64,000 nucleotides of DNA from the NCBI GenBank assembly GCA_900319795.1, contig ONPU01000001.1:186001-250000 (forward strand), written 5' to 3'. The position numbers and the translations under genes were made by a program. This DNA comes from an uncultured Eubacteriales bacterium. GTDB taxonomy: Bacteria > Bacillota > Clostridia > Lachnospirales > Lachnospiraceae. Shown here one piece after another: positions 26,574 to 35,886 of the stretch. The notes beneath the pieces are model-generated. The model did no database searches. It saw nothing but the letters and a program-made list of their open reading frames with translations, and was not told the origin of the DNA. Numbering within the stretch: the stretch's first letter is position 1; each line of letters begins with the position of its first letter.

Positions 26574-27366
26574 CGAATTTCGGTTTTCTGTCCTCATAGT
26601 ATACAAAATGAGTAAAACCGCATGTTTTCAGTATTTCCTTCGCGGTATTGAACGCGTATCCCAGGAACAGCGGTTTGTGTGCGTCGGAACCGATCGTCAC
26701 AAGCGTTCCGCCCAGCTCCCTGTATCTTCTGAGAATTTCCGGCCTGGGATTCGGCGCGCCGAGCTGTTTTCTGAGGCCGCAGGTGTTCAATTCAAGAGCA
26801 ATATTGTAACGGACCAGCAGTTTTAAGATCTCATCGATGATTCCGGCATATTTTTTGTAGCTGTAGTTTCTGCCTTTCCTCTTTTTTCCGTAACGGACGA
26901 TGTAATCGAGATGTCCCATACTGTCAAAAGAGTGAAATTCCTTCACGTTCTCGAACGTTTCTTCAAAATAATCCCTGTAGATCTCATCGGCGCTTTTCGT
27001 TTCAAACGTCTCGGGATAATAAGGATCCATGCCATTGACGAGATGCTGGGAGCCTATGACAAAGTCGAACGGATATTGTTTCAGAAGGTCCGCATACGGC
27101 TTGCCGAGACCGGGCTGCATTCCGAGCTCCACTCCCCTAAGGATCCGGATCTTACCTCCATACTCGTTCCTCAGATCCGCTATACGTCTGAAATAAGCTT
27201 CTTTATCAAAATCGAAAATCAAATCCGGAACAGGATAATTCCAGTCGATATGATCCGTAAAACAGAGTACATCGATCTGACGGGAAATGGCTTCGCGCAC
27301 AACGGCTTCCATATCCGCGTCTGAATCTGTAGAAAAACTGCTGTGTACGTGGATGTCGCAAAACAA
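26563..27366 (-). CDS. Histidinol-phosphatase (PHP family, HisJ type)
   Basis: PHP-family histidinol phosphatases hydrolyse L-histidinol phosphate with a trinuclear metal centre. The metal motifs are all present: CDIHVHSSFSTDSD at the N-terminus, CFTDHIDW, RGVELGMQ, VIGSQHLV, DSMGHLDYIVRYG, ELNTCGLRK and IGSDAHKP. I chose TTG at 27366 because GGAGG lies 10 nt upstream and the protein then begins right before the first motif (267 residues, usual length). ATG at 27441 is possible but would overlap xerD by 32 bp. No other his genes are near, so activity on a different phosphoester cannot be excluded. Confidence 0.88.
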   Translation of the reverse strand: MFCDIHVHSSFSTDSDADMEAVVREAISRQIDVLCFTDHIDWNYPVPDLIFDFDKEAYFRRIADLRNEYGGKIRILRGVELGMQPGLGKPYADLLKQYPFDFVIGSQHLVNGMDPYYPETFETKSADEIYRDYFEETFENVKEFHSFDSMGHLDYIVRYGKKRKGRNYSYKKYAGIIDEILKLLVRYNIALELNTCGLRKQLGAPNPRPEILRRYRELGGTLVTIGSDAHKPLFLGYAFNTAKEILKTCGFTHFVYYEDRKPKFELL

Positions 27367-27409
27367 AGCCGGTAATCCTCCAAAAGATATCTGTTCGGGA
27401 CTGCTGATT

Positions 27410-28297
27410 CTATCTTCTCGGATGAGCCATATCGTATACATTCCGCATACGATTCAGATTCATATTTAAATACATTTGTGTAGTCGAAATATCCGAATGC
27501 CCCATCATCTCCTGAACAGAACGCAGATCCGCCCCGTTTTCAAGCATGTGAACGGCGAAGCTGTGGCGCAGTGTATGCGGCGTCACGTCTTCTTCAATTC
27601 CGGCAGCTGACGCATAGGATTTCAGAACTTTCCAGAAACCCTGTCTGCTCATGGGCTTTCCCTGACAGTTCAGGAAAAGAAGACCCGTGTCGTCCTTTGA
27701 CGTAAAGCTGTCCCTCGCGTTCTCGAGATAGAGTGTCAGGGCTTTCCTCGCGGCATTTCCAAACGGAATGATTCTCTCCTTGTCCCGGTCCGCACAGCTG
27801 ATGTACTCCATTCTGAGATTCAGGTCGGCAAGCCGAAGCCCGATCAGTTCGGAGACGCGAATTCCCGTAGCATACAAAAGCTCCAGCATGGCACTGTCAC
27901 GCTGACCTTTTGCAGTCTTTAAATCCGGCTGCGAGAGAATGGCCTCAACCTGTGATACTGTCAGAATCTGAGGAGCTTTTTTCTCAGCCTTAGGAGACTT
28001 TAACCCTTCTGCCGGATTAAAGTCTATTTTTCCCTGTTTGACCAGGAACTGGAAAAATGTGCGAAGGCTGGCGATATTGCGGGATATGGAAGACGGGGCA
28101 TACTTCTCGTCTTCCAGATGAAGCATATACGAATTCAAAATCGTATTATTTACTTCATTCCACTCTGTAATACCTTTTGTTTCTGTGATGTAATACAGGA
28201 ACTTTTTCAGATCTCTCTCGTAAGAGACACAGGTATTATAGGACGCACTCCTGCTGCTATTCAGATATTCTATAAATTCGTAAATTGCATTCTCCAT
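27410..28297 (-). CDS. xerD: Site-specific tyrosine recombinase XerD
   Basis: XerD, with XerC, resolves chromosome dimers at dif. The 295-residue product has the N-terminal SAM-like core-binding domain (SYERDLKKFLYYI) and a catalytic domain with Arg in YATGIRVSEL, HxxR in TPHTLRHSFAVHML, and the nucleophile tyrosine in HSDISTTQMYLNMN. ATG 28297 gives MENAIYEFIEYL, in register with other XerD starts; a TTG at 28309 is an alternative. A structured leader with its own promoter precedes it, and the PHP gene follows. Confidence 0.93.
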   Translation of the reverse strand: MENAIYEFIEYLNSSRSASYNTCVSYERDLKKFLYYITETKGITEWNEVNNTILNSYMLHLEDEKYAPSSISRNIASLRTFFQFLVKQGKIDFNPAEGLKSPKAEKKAPQILTVSQVEAILSQPDLKTAKGQRDSAMLELLYATGIRVSELIGLRLADLNLRMEYISCADRDKERIIPFGNAARKALTLYLENARDSFTSKDDTGLLFLNCQGKPMSRQGFWKVLKSYASAAGIEEDVTPHTLRHSFAVHMLENGADLRSVQEMMGHSDISTTQMYLNMNLNRMRNVYDMAHPRR

Positions 28298-28309
28298 AAA
28301 CAAATACAA

Positions 28310-28461
28310 AATGCATCTCTTTCTGTTTGTTTTGTAGAAAGCAATTCACCCTTCAATTTCATCAGAGAAAAGACAGACTGATGATCCCCCATTAGTAACA
28401 CGCTCTCACCGCCGCTTACGCATTCCCCAACACGTCGGCGGCCTATCGGATCTCGTGTGAT
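28310..28461 (-). ncRNA. Structured leader RNA of xerD (possible xerDC motif)
   Basis: The transcript from the promoter at 28466-28494 runs about 150 nt before xerD and is rich in complementary segments. GAUCC near the 5' end pairs with GGAUC. GCCGCC pairs with GGCGGU and encloses a small hairpin. UCAUCAG pairs with CUGAUGA (7 bp), and CUUUCU pairs with AGAAAG just before the start codon. No credible ORF explains it: a 74-codon reading frame overlaps it but has no ribosome site. From general knowledge, a computationally predicted 'xerDC' RNA motif lies upstream of recombinase genes in Clostridia; I cannot align to it here, so the class name is tentative. Confidence 0.55.
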
Positions 28462-28465
28462 ACTC

Positions 28466-28494
28466 ATTATACCTTGTAATTTACATAAAATCAA
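28466..28494 (-). promoter_or_regulatory. Promoter of the xerD leader
   Basis: The minus strand has -35 TTGATT (28494-28489), a 17-bp spacer and perfect -10 TATAAT (28471-28466). The region 28495-28616 between it and the rny terminator shows nothing I recognise. Confidence 0.8.
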
Positions 28495-28614
28495 ACACTA
28501 AATCTTTCCAAAAGATCGCATTTTTCCTTGAAATAAGGCACTTTCGGACGCTTGGCACAATCTGTTGAGTTTACATAATCATTTTATACAAGATCTGGTA
28601 TCCCTGCGGACAAA

Positions 28615-28645
28615 CAAAAAAAGCAGAGAAAACTCTGCTTTTTTC
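28615..28645. terminator. Terminator of rny
   Basis: A perfect stem AAAAAAGCAGAG/CTCTGCTTTTTT with an AAAA loop lies about 30 bp past the rny stop. T runs on both strands make it bidirectional. Confidence 0.9.
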
Positions 28646-28670
28646 TTTTCCGGATTCGGTCACCGGTATG

Positions 28671-30227
28671 TCACTTTGCATAATCCGTTACACGACTCTC
28701 GCGAATAACGTTCACTTTGATCTGTCCCGGATACTCAAGCTGAGCTTCAATCTGCTTGGAAATATCTCTGGCCAGAAGAACCATGTTGGCATCACTGACC
28801 TGCTCGGGGATTACCATCACGCGCACCTCGCGTCCGGCCTGTATCGCGAATGACTTGTCAACACCTTTAAAGCTGTTCGCGATATCCTCAAGCTCTTTCA
28901 GACGGTTCGTATAAGAATCGAGCGTTTCTCGTCTCGCACCCGGTCTCGCAGCCGAGATCGCGTCAGCCGCCTGAACCAGACATGCAATGAGAGAAGTGGG
29001 TTCCACATCTCCGTGATGGCTCTCTACGGCATTGATGACAACCGCGTTTTCCTTATACTTACGGCAAAGGTCAGCTCCTATACGAATATGTGAGCCTTCC
29101 ACTTCATGATCGATGGATTTACCGATATCATGAAGCAATCCTGCCCGCTTAGCAAGTCTGACATCACAACCGCACTCCGCAGCCATAAGGCCTGTAAGCT
29201 CTGCCACTTCAATAGAATGTTTGAGTGCGTTCTGACCGTAAGACGTACGGAAACGCATCCTGCCGAGGAGTTTGATCAATTCCGGATGAAGATTGTGTAC
29301 GCCCACATCATAAGCGGCCTGCTCACCCTCTTCCCTGATCTTGGTCTCCACCTCTTTACGCGCTTTTTCGACCATTTCCTCGATACGCGCCGGATGGATT
29401 CTTCCGTCAACAATCAGCTTTTCAAGAGCGATTCTGGCAATCTCACGTCTCACAGGATCAAACGCGGAAAGAACAACAGCTTCCGGAGTATCGTCGATAA
29501 TCAAATCCACTCCGGTCATTGTTTCAATCGTACGAATGTTCCTGCCCTCCCGGCCGATGATTCTTCCTTTCATCTCATCGCTCGGAAGCTGTACAACCGA
29601 AATTGTCGACTCCGCAACGTGATCAACCGCACATCTCTGAATGGAATTGACGACGATTTCCCTGGCTTTCTTCTCGGCGTCGTCCTTCGCTTTCTCCACG
29701 AGTTCCCTGTACAGTTTCGCGACATCGATCTTGACGTCATCCTGTACGGACTTCAGCAGAAAACTCTTGGCCTCTTCCGTAGTCATGCCGGAAATTTTCT
29801 CCAGTTCCTTCAGCTCCTGATCATACAGCTCATCCACAGCCTTTTGCTTCTTGCGAAGTTCTGTTTCTTTTGCAGCGTAATCCGCTTCACGCTTCTCCAT
29901 GGCGTCCGTTTTACGGTCCAGAGCATCCTCCTTGGACTGAATACGACGTTCCTGCTTGGAGATTTCCGCTCTTCTTTCCTTGATTTCCCTGTCTACTTCA
30001 TTCTTCGCTGCAAGTGACTGTTCCTTCACCTCAAGAAGAGATTCACGTTTCTTAGATTCAGCGGTTTTTATGGCATCATCAATGATGCTTCGTGCCTTTT
30101 CTTCTGCCGAGCCGATTTTTTCGGCATCCTCCTTCGTTTTTTTTGCGATGGCGGCATTCCACGTGATCGGAAGTGCGATTATAAGCAGAGCTGCAAGCGC
30201 CAGCAGAACAATTACTAATGGCGACAT
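28671..30227 (-). CDS. rny: Ribonuclease Y
   Basis: RNase Y is the membrane-bound endoribonuclease that starts mRNA decay in many Firmicutes. The 518-residue product has an N-terminal membrane helix ([18 protein letters not shown]), a long coiled coil to about residue 190 ([20 protein letters not shown]), a KH domain ([19 protein letters not shown]), and an HD domain ([33 protein letters not shown]). AAGGAGGTG precedes ATG 30227, and a strong promoter lies upstream. It is monocistronic. Confidence 0.98.
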   Translation of the reverse strand: MSPLVIVLLALAALLIIALPITWNAAIAKKTKEDAEKIGSAEEKARSIIDDAIKTAESKKRESLLEVKEQSLAAKNEVDREIKERRAEISKQERRIQSKEDALDRKTDAMEKREADYAAKETELRKKQKAVDELYDQELKELEKISGMTTEEAKSFLLKSVQDDVKIDVAKLYRELVEKAKDDAEKKAREIVVNSIQRCAVDHVAESTISVVQLPSDEMKGRIIGREGRNIRTIETMTGVDLIIDDTPEAVVLSAFDPVRREIARIALEKLIVDGRIHPARIEEMVEKARKEVETKIREEGEQAAYDVGVHNLHPELIKLLGRMRFRTSYGQNALKHSIEVAELTGLMAAECGCDVRLAKRAGLLHDIGKSIDHEVEGSHIRIGADLCRKYKENAVVINAVESHHGDVEPTSLIACLVQAADAISAARPGARRETLDSYTNRLKELEDIANSFKGVDKSFAIQAGREVRVMVIPEQVSDANMVLLARDISKQIEAQLEYPGQIKVNVIRESRVTDYAK

Positions 30228-30282
30228 TGGAGCACCTCCTTATTAAATTTTCATTGTACATGTATAAAAATACAACTTCTTA

Positions 30283-30311
30283 AATATAACTTTTTTTGAA
30301 ACTGCTGTCAA
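30283..30311 (-). promoter_or_regulatory. Promoter of rny
   Basis: The minus strand has perfect -35 TTGACA (30311-30306), a 17-bp spacer and -10 TATATT (30288-30283). Confidence 0.85.
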
Positions 30312-30333
30312 GAAATGCACTGAAGGAATCTTT

Positions 30334-30368
30334 AAAAAGGAGCAGTCATCCGAAAGGATCACTGCTCC
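30334..30368 (-). terminator. Terminator of recA-recX
   Basis: GGAGCAGT/ACTGCTCC plus ATCC/GGAT around one mismatch and a short loop (30339-30368), followed by TTTTT on the minus strand. The stem overlaps the end of recX. Confidence 0.85.
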
Positions 30369-30844
30369 CTTAAAAGTTCATCGATCACTCTTAAGATCTG
30401 ATTCATCTGAAATCCCTTTCCGCAAAGATACGCGGTCAGCTTTCGCCTGCCGGAATAGTCAGATATATCAATAGTTTTCATCTTTTTTTCGGCTGTTTTA
30501 CGGATGAGTTCCGTTTCGTCCGCCTCTCCCATCTCCCGAAAAATCTCTTCAATCAGATCTTTGGAGATTCCTCTTCTGATCAGATCCGCGTACACCCTGT
30601 TCCGGCTTCTCCGTTTTCCGACTGTGTCTGCATACTCTCTGACATAGCGGGCATCGTCAACATAGCCGAAGCTTTTCACATACTCAAGCGCGTCATCCAC
30701 CGCTTCCGCGCTGAAGCCGTTCTGTGTCAGTTTGTCTCTCAGTTCGGACTCGCTTCTCATTTTATAATTAAGAAGAACGAGAGCCCTCTCTCTGGCTCTC
30801 GTATGTTCTTCATTCCGTGTGTCGGATATTCTGTCACTCTTCAT
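30359..30844 (-). CDS. recX: Regulatory protein RecX
   Basis: RecX caps and disassembles RecA filaments and modulates recombination. The 161-residue product has the three-repeat helical pattern of the family: RARERALVLLNYKMRSESEL, GYVDDARYVREYAD and the third repeat KLTAYLCGKGFQMNQIL. It begins 16 bp after the recA stop and is cotranscribed with it under LexA control. Confidence 0.9.
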   Translation of the reverse strand: MKSDRISDTRNEEHTRARERALVLLNYKMRSESELRDKLTQNGFSAEAVDDALEYVKSFGYVDDARYVREYADTVGKRRSRNRVYADLIRRGISKDLIEEIFREMGEADETELIRKTAEKKMKTIDISDYSGRRKLTAYLCGKGFQMNQILRVIDELLREQ

Positions 30845-30860
30845 AAGCTTCCCTTAAGAA

Positions 30861-31979
30861 TCAAACTTCCTCATCCTTCACATCATCAGCGACCGGAGCG
30901 GCTGCTTCTGAATCCGAGGCAGCTTCAAAATCGGCGTCTGTTTCAAGTCCGTAAGCTCCGCGTACCTTCTGTTCGATTTCGTACATGATCTCCGGATTCT
31001 TTTCGAGATAAAGCTTCGCGTTTTCTCTACCCTGTCCGATCTTCTCGCCGTTATAGGCAAACCACGCGCCGCTTTTTTCGACAATACTGTTCTCTACGGC
31101 AAGGTCGAGTATATCGCCCGATCTGGAAATTCCCTTTCCGAACATGATGTCAAACTGAGTTTCCTTAAACGGCGGAGCCACCTTGTTCTTCACGATCTTG
31201 ATCTTAGCCCGGTTTCCGATAACGTCACCGCCGGCTTTCAGAGTTTCAATTCTGCGGACATCCATGCGGATCGACGCATAGAACTTCAATGCCCTGCCGC
31301 CTGTGGTTGTCTCCGGGTTGCCGAACATCACACCGATTTTTTCTCTGAGCTGATTGATAAATACAACAATACACTTTGTCTTGCTGACTGATGCCGTCAG
31401 TTTTCTCAAAGCCTGGCTCATCAGACGCGCCTGAAGGCCTACATGGGAATCGCCCATGTCTCCGTCGATTTCCGCCTGCGGAGTAAGAGCCGCCACAGAG
31501 TCCACCACAATAATGTCAACGGCCCCGGACCTCACCATTGTCTCCGCGATTTCAAGGGCCTGTTCGCCGGAATCAGGCTGGGAAATGTACAGATTGTCAA
31601 TATCGACGCCGATATTGCGCGCATATACCGGATCAAGCGCATGCTCCGCGTCCACAAATCCGGCAATGCCGCCCTTTTTCTGTACTTCCGCGACCATATG
31701 AAGCGCGACCGTCGTCTTGCCGCTGGATTCCGGTCCGTATATTTCGATAATTCTTCCCTTCGGAACACCTCCTACACCGAGAGCAATATCAAGTGAAAGG
31801 CATCCCGTCGGAACTGCTTCCACATGCATGGCTTCATTGGCGTCACCCAGTTTCATAACGGCGCCTTTGCCGAATTCCTTTTCAAGATGGCTGATCGCCG
31901 CTTCGAGCGCTCTTTCTTTTTCAGCCCGCTCACTTCCGTAAGCAGCCGTCGGTTTGGATCCCTTATCTGTTTTTTTCAT
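30861..31979 (-). CDS. recA: Recombinase RecA
   Basis: RecA forms filaments on single-stranded DNA, drives strand exchange and triggers LexA self-cleavage. The 372-residue product has the Walker [14 protein letters not shown] (about 75), Walker [15 protein letters not shown], the L1/L2 loop region [20 protein letters not shown] and an acidic C-terminal tail. AAGGAGGAG precedes ATG 31979. A double LexA box lies just downstream of its promoter, so it is SOS-induced. Confidence 0.99.
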   Translation of the reverse strand: MKKTDKGSKPTAAYGSERAEKERALEAAISHLEKEFGKGAVMKLGDANEAMHVEAVPTGCLSLDIALGVGGVPKGRIIEIYGPESSGKTTVALHMVAEVQKKGGIAGFVDAEHALDPVYARNIGVDIDNLYISQPDSGEQALEIAETMVRSGAVDIIVVDSVAALTPQAEIDGDMGDSHVGLQARLMSQALRKLTASVSKTKCIVVFINQLREKIGVMFGNPETTTGGRALKFYASIRMDVRRIETLKAGGDVIGNRAKIKIVKNKVAPPFKETQFDIMFGKGISRSGDILDLAVENSIVEKSGAWFAYNGEKIGQGRENAKLYLEKNPEIMYEIEQKVRGAYGLETDADFEAASDSEAAAPVADDVKDEEV

Positions 31980-32032
31980 TTATAAATCTCCTCCTTATGC
32001 CGGACCTGTTCAAACAGGCGCAGTACTCGGCA

Positions 32033-32060
32033 CGAACAAACGTTCGCGAACGTTTGTTCG
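32033..32060. promoter_or_regulatory. Two abutting LexA (SOS) boxes at recA
   Basis: Positions 32033-32046 read CGAACAAACGTTCG and 32047-32060 read CGAACGTTTGTTCG. Each matches the Gram-positive LexA consensus CGAAC-N4-GTTCG perfectly, and together they make one 28-bp perfect palindrome. They begin about 8 bp past the -10 element, on the initial transcribed region. Confidence 0.92.
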
Positions 32061-32068
32061 CATCACTT

Positions 32069-32097
32069 ACAATACTACGAATGTCTTTATGTGTCAA
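32069..32097 (-). promoter_or_regulatory. Promoter of recA
   Basis: The minus strand has perfect -35 TTGACA (32097-32092), a 17-bp spacer and -10 TATTGT (32074-32069), immediately upstream of the double LexA box. Confidence 0.85.
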
Positions 32098-32129
32098 TAG
32101 TCGTTTTTCTCTTAAAAACAAAAGGGGAA

Positions 32130-32216
32130 AGGTACAAAAGCGGAAAAGTGAAACGGAACCGTCCCTTTTCGCGGAAAGTACCGCGCTTTAAGTCAGTTCC
32201 GTTTCATAATGTACCT
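32130..32216. repeat. 87-bp nested palindrome, REP/MITE-like
   Basis: Three nested perfect inverted repeats share one centre: AGGTACA/TGTACCT (32130-32136, 32210-32216), GAAACGGAAC/GTTCCGTTTC (32150-32159, 32196-32205) and CGCGG/CCGCG (32170-32174, 32181-32185). It fills the gap between the glgA stop and the recA promoter. The GGGACGGTTCC wording and size recall dispersed palindromic repeats of Firmicutes; no second clear copy is in the window. It could also fold in glgA or antisense transcripts and act as a 3' barrier. Confidence 0.6.
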
Positions 32217-32233
32217 GAAGAATCGATGTCTTA

Positions 32234-33679
32234 TTATCTTCCGATCAGCCAGTCATAGAGTTCCTGATACTGAAGCGCGGAAGTCCTCCAGGAGAAATCC
32301 TGGGCCATCGCGCGGTCTACCATCTTATTCCATTCACGCTTCTTGTCATAGAAGATCTTTTCGGCGTAACGGACGGTAGCCATCATCTCATGCGCGTTGT
32401 AATTCGTGAACGAGAAACCTGTTCCGGTTCCTTCATACTCATTATACGGTTCCACGGTATCTTTCAGACCGCCTGTCTCACGCACGATCGGCAGAGTCCC
32501 GTAACGAAGAGACATCAGCTGGGAAAGCCCGCACGGCTCGAACTGGGACGGCATCAGGAATGCGTCGCTTCCTGCGTAGATCATATGCGCAAGAGCGTCA
32601 TTGTAATAGATCTGTGCCGATACTTTGCCGCCGTATTTCCATGCGAAGTGGCGGAACATGTTCTCATAGCGCTCTTCGCCCGTGCCGAGTACGGCGAACT
32701 GAATCGCGTCCTGGCACAGCTCATCCATGACATACGCAATCAGGTCAAAGCCCTTCTGGTCGGTAAGTCTCGATACGATACCGATCACCATCGCCTTCGG
32801 ATCGACGGTCAGTCCGATCTCTTCCTGGAGCTTGGTCTTGTTTTTGACCTTTTCCTTTCTGAAGGTTCTGGCATCATAATTCTTGAAAATGTTCTTATCC
32901 GTAGCGGGATTGAAATCGTCGTAGTCGATTCCGTTCACAATACCGCGCAGATCGTGTTCTCTGGCGCGCATCAGTCCGTCGAGACCTTCTCCGTAATAGG
33001 GCATCTTGATCTCTTCGGCATATGTTTTCGAAACGGTTGTGATGGCATCCGCGTAGACCAGACCGCCTTTCAGCATATTGCCGTCACGGTTAAACTCCAG
33101 CTTATCCGGTGTGAAATAGTATTCCGGAAGGCCGACGATATCCTTCATCGTCCTTACGTCCCAGACGCCCTGGAACTTCAGATTGTGAATCGTCATAACG
33201 GTTTTAATGCCGCGGTAAAACTCGTTGTTCTGGAAAAGAGCGTTGAGATAAACAGGCACAAGTCCTGTCTGCCAGTCATGGCAGTGAATGATGTCCGGGC
33301 GGAAATCAATCGTAGGAAGAATGGAAAGAGCTGCCTTGCTGAAGAACGCGAACCGGCCGATATCCCACGGAACTCCGTCATAAGGACGGTCGCCCGTAAA
33401 ATAGTCCTGGTTGTCAATGAAATAGAATTTTACGCCTTCATATTCGCATTCGAAAATGCCGACATAGCAGCTGTTCCAGTCGAAGTCCATGTAGAAATTC
33501 GTCTTGTATTTCAGCATGTCCTTCCACTTCTGCGCCATGCAAGAATAGTAAGGCATAATCACACGGCAGTCATAGTATTTTTTATCCAGCTCTTTCGGAA
33601 GAGAACCGACAACGTCCGCAAGACCTCCGGTTTTCAAAAAAGGCACACATTCTGATGAGACGAAAAGAATATTCTTCAT
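32234..33679 (-). CDS. glgA: Glycogen synthase (ADP-glucose type)
   Basis: GlgA extends alpha-1,4-glucan from ADP-glucose (GT5). The 481-residue product has the ADP-glucose binding KTGGLADVVG (K16 to G25), HCHDWQTGLVP, TIHNLKFQGV, VSRLTDQKGFDL (about 290), and the C-terminal nucleotide-sugar motif FEPCGLSQL. AGGAGGGCG precedes the ATG. It is separate from glgB, glgC, glgD and glgP, none of which are in the window; the only other glucan-related gene is the GlgX-like one at 46442. Confidence 0.96.
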   Translation of the reverse strand: MKNILFVSSECVPFLKTGGLADVVGSLPKELDKKYYDCRVIMPYYSCMAQKWKDMLKYKTNFYMDFDWNSCYVGIFECEYEGVKFYFIDNQDYFTGDRPYDGVPWDIGRFAFFSKAALSILPTIDFRPDIIHCHDWQTGLVPVYLNALFQNNEFYRGIKTVMTIHNLKFQGVWDVRTMKDIVGLPEYYFTPDKLEFNRDGNMLKGGLVYADAITTVSKTYAEEIKMPYYGEGLDGLMRAREHDLRGIVNGIDYDDFNPATDKNIFKNYDARTFRKEKVKNKTKLQEEIGLTVDPKAMVIGIVSRLTDQKGFDLIAYVMDELCQDAIQFAVLGTGEERYENMFRHFAWKYGGKVSAQIYYNDALAHMIYAGSDAFLMPSQFEPCGLSQLMSLRYGTLPIVRETGGLKDTVEPYNEYEGTGTGFSFTNYNAHEMMATVRYAEKIFYDKKREWNKMVDRAMAQDFSWRTSALQYQELYDWLIGR

Positions 33680-33723
33680 ATGTCACCGCCCTCCTAGGAT
33701 GTAATCAAGTTCAGTTTTCTTTA

Positions 33724-35406
33724 TTATAATTCATGCGATTTAAATTGTCGACACAGGAACTTCATTTCACGGGCACTTTTCAGAGTATTCTCGGTAATAA
33801 CCGCTCCTCCGATAAGGCGTGCCAGTTCCTTCTCCGCCTCGGCGTCATCGAGCATTTCGATTTTTGTTTCTGCCGTATTGTCCGAGATCTCCTTGCTTAT
33901 GCAGTAATGCGCGTCGGCCATAGCCGCGATCTGGGGAAGATGCGTAATACAGAGCACCTGATGCCGGCGTGCCAGATTCTGAAGACGCTCTGCCACCTTC
34001 TGGGCGGTTCTGCCGCTGATACCGGCGTCGATCTCATCGAAAATCACGGTTTCCGTGGAATCCGTATCCGCGAATAAGGAGCGGATTCCGAGCATGAGTC
34101 GTGAGAGCTCGCCGCCCGAAACCACTTCTCTTAACGGCTTTTTCGGCTGCCCCGGATTCGTGGAAATAACGAATTCCACCAGATCGTTTCCGTTCGCGGA
34201 AGGCGCATCCGGTTCTGAAAACAGGATGTCAAAATCCGCCTGCGCAAAATTCAGTTCCTCAAATTCCGCGCGGGCCTTTTCCGCGAATACACGGGCAGTC
34301 TCTTTCCGCAAGGCAGTCAGTTTCCCGGATTTCTCTTTGAGAAGAACACTTGCTTTTTCGAACTCCTCTTTCAGTTTTTTTCTGTTTTCTTCATAGTCCG
34401 CGAGCTTCTTATAGGCCTCTTTTTTCTCTTCGTATGCTTCAAGAACGCGGGAAATGCTGTTTCCGTACTTGCTCTTTAAATGGTTGATGAGGTCCAGTCT
34501 CTCCTCCGTCTCCCGGAACTCCTCTTCTTCGAATGTAAGAGAATCCGCGTAGGAAGAGAGCTCTCTGTTGAAATCCGCAAGAAGGCTTTCCACCTCCGAA
34601 AGCGACTGATAGAGTTCGTCGAGCTTCTCGTCATAGGAAATGACGCTCTCCAGCTTTTTCAGCGCGTTTCCGATCCCCTCTCCCGCGCAGCCGTCGTCGT
34701 CATATCCGCTGTATCCGTGAGCCTCGTCGACCGCTTCGGCTATTTTTCTCGCGTGAAGGAGCTTTCTGTATTTTTTCTCAAGCAGTTCATCTTCTCCTTC
34801 TTTCAGGGAAGCTTCTTCAATTTCGTTGATTTCGTATTCGTAAAATGAAAGCTGACGGGCCCGCTCTTCGGGTGTCATTTCTTCATCGGCAAGTTCCGTC
34901 CCGAGTTTTTTCCAAAGGTGATAAGCGCTTTCATATTCTTTGAGAGCGGGAGTGATTTGATCCGCCCCGAAGTGATCCAGCATCTTAAGCTGCATGTCAT
35001 TTCTAAGGAGTTTCTGATGTTCGCTCTGTCCGTGTATATCAAGGAGATAAGACGCGATGTTCCGAACCTCGGCCGCGGTTTTTGTTTCTCCGTTGACACG
35101 CAGTTTCGAGCGTCCCTGCTGCATTTTTCTGGAAACGAAGACCTCGCCGTCCTCCGGTTCGGTTCCCGCCGTACGAAGTCTGTCGCAGATTCCGGAATCG
35201 CTTATTTCAAATACCAGCTCTGAGAGCGCGGATTCGTCTCCTTTTAATTCGCGCGAAATACGCTCTCCCAGCGCAAGTCCGATCGCGTCCACAATGACCG
35301 ACTTTCCCGCGCCGGTCTCTCCCGTCAGAATATTGAGACCGGGACCAAAATCCACATCCGCTTCCCGTATGAGAGCAAGATTCCGGATATGCAGATTTTT
35401 AAGCAT
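33724..35406 (-). CDS. recN: DNA repair protein RecN
   Basis: RecN is an SMC-like ATPase recruited early to double-strand breaks. The 560-residue product has Walker A LTGETGAGKSVIVDA (about residue 28), two long coiled-coil arms (about 150-370), the ABC signature VVSGGELSRLMLG, Walker B VIFDEIDAGISG and a final H-loop CITHLPQIAAMADAH. It ends the nusB-to-recN operon and is 18 bp after argR. Confidence 0.98.
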   Translation of the reverse strand: MLKNLHIRNLALIREADVDFGPGLNILTGETGAGKSVIVDAIGLALGERISRELKGDESALSELVFEISDSGICDRLRTAGTEPEDGEVFVSRKMQQGRSKLRVNGETKTAAEVRNIASYLLDIHGQSEHQKLLRNDMQLKMLDHFGADQITPALKEYESAYHLWKKLGTELADEEMTPEERARQLSFYEYEINEIEEASLKEGEDELLEKKYRKLLHARKIAEAVDEAHGYSGYDDDGCAGEGIGNALKKLESVISYDEKLDELYQSLSEVESLLADFNRELSSYADSLTFEEEEFRETEERLDLINHLKSKYGNSISRVLEAYEEKKEAYKKLADYEENRKKLKEEFEKASVLLKEKSGKLTALRKETARVFAEKARAEFEELNFAQADFDILFSEPDAPSANGNDLVEFVISTNPGQPKKPLREVVSGGELSRLMLGIRSLFADTDSTETVIFDEIDAGISGRTAQKVAERLQNLARRHQVLCITHLPQIAAMADAHYCISKEISDNTAETKIEMLDDAEAEKELARLIGGAVITENTLKSAREMKFLCRQFKSHEL

Positions 35407-35424
35407 GTGTTTTCCTTCCTTTCT

Positions 35425-35871
35425 TCAGCCGGCAAGCGATTTAATTCTCTCCGTCAGAGAAGCTGCTTCCGACTCGTTCCGGACCACGACGAAAATCGTA
35501 TCGTCCCCGGCAATCGTGCCTAACATCTCCGGCCAGTCATATGCGTCCAGAGCGGCGCAGGCTGCCATTGCCATTCCCTGTACCGTATGGATCACAATCA
35601 TATTGGACGCGTATTCAGCCGATACAAACGAGTTTTTGAATATCTGCCGGTATTTGCCTCCGGTATTGGCCTCGTCATATTCGGTCATATATACCGCGCG
35701 TCCGTCCGGCCCGATATTCTTTGTGAGCTGAAGCTGCCGGATATCTCTCGAAATGGTCGCCTGAGTCACCGAGAATCCCCGCTCCTGCAGTCTGGCAGCA
35801 AGCTCTTCCTGCGTCTCAATTCCGAATTCCTCTATCAGTCTTAATATCTCTTCATGTCTTGCGTTCTTCAT
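35425..35871 (-). CDS. argR: Arginine repressor ArgR
   Basis: ArgR is a hexameric arginine-sensing regulator of arginine metabolism. The 148-residue product has an N-terminal winged helix with the recognition segment FSVTQATISRDIRQLQL (about 33-49) and a C-terminal arginine-binding core with GTIAGDDTIFVVV. Its place between nadK and recN is conserved in many Firmicutes. No arginine genes are nearby, so it acts in trans. Confidence 0.96.
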   Translation of the reverse strand: MKNARHEEILRLIEEFGIETQEELAARLQERGFSVTQATISRDIRQLQLTKNIGPDGRAVYMTEYDEANTGGKYRQIFKNSFVSAEYASNMIVIHTVQGMAMAACAALDAYDWPEMLGTIAGDDTIFVVVRNESEAASLTERIKSLAG

Positions 35872-35886
35872 CTTTTTCCGATCCCA

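Noticed and set aside
28270..28494. A 74-codon minus-strand frame inside the xerD leader
   Set aside because: No ribosome site at its start, it overlaps the promoter and the xerD start, and the sequence is better explained as structured RNA.
32004..32017. CCTGTTCAAACAGG in the recA leader as a third LexA site
   Set aside because: It lacks the CGAAC/GTTCG half sites and spacing; at most it is a small leader hairpin.
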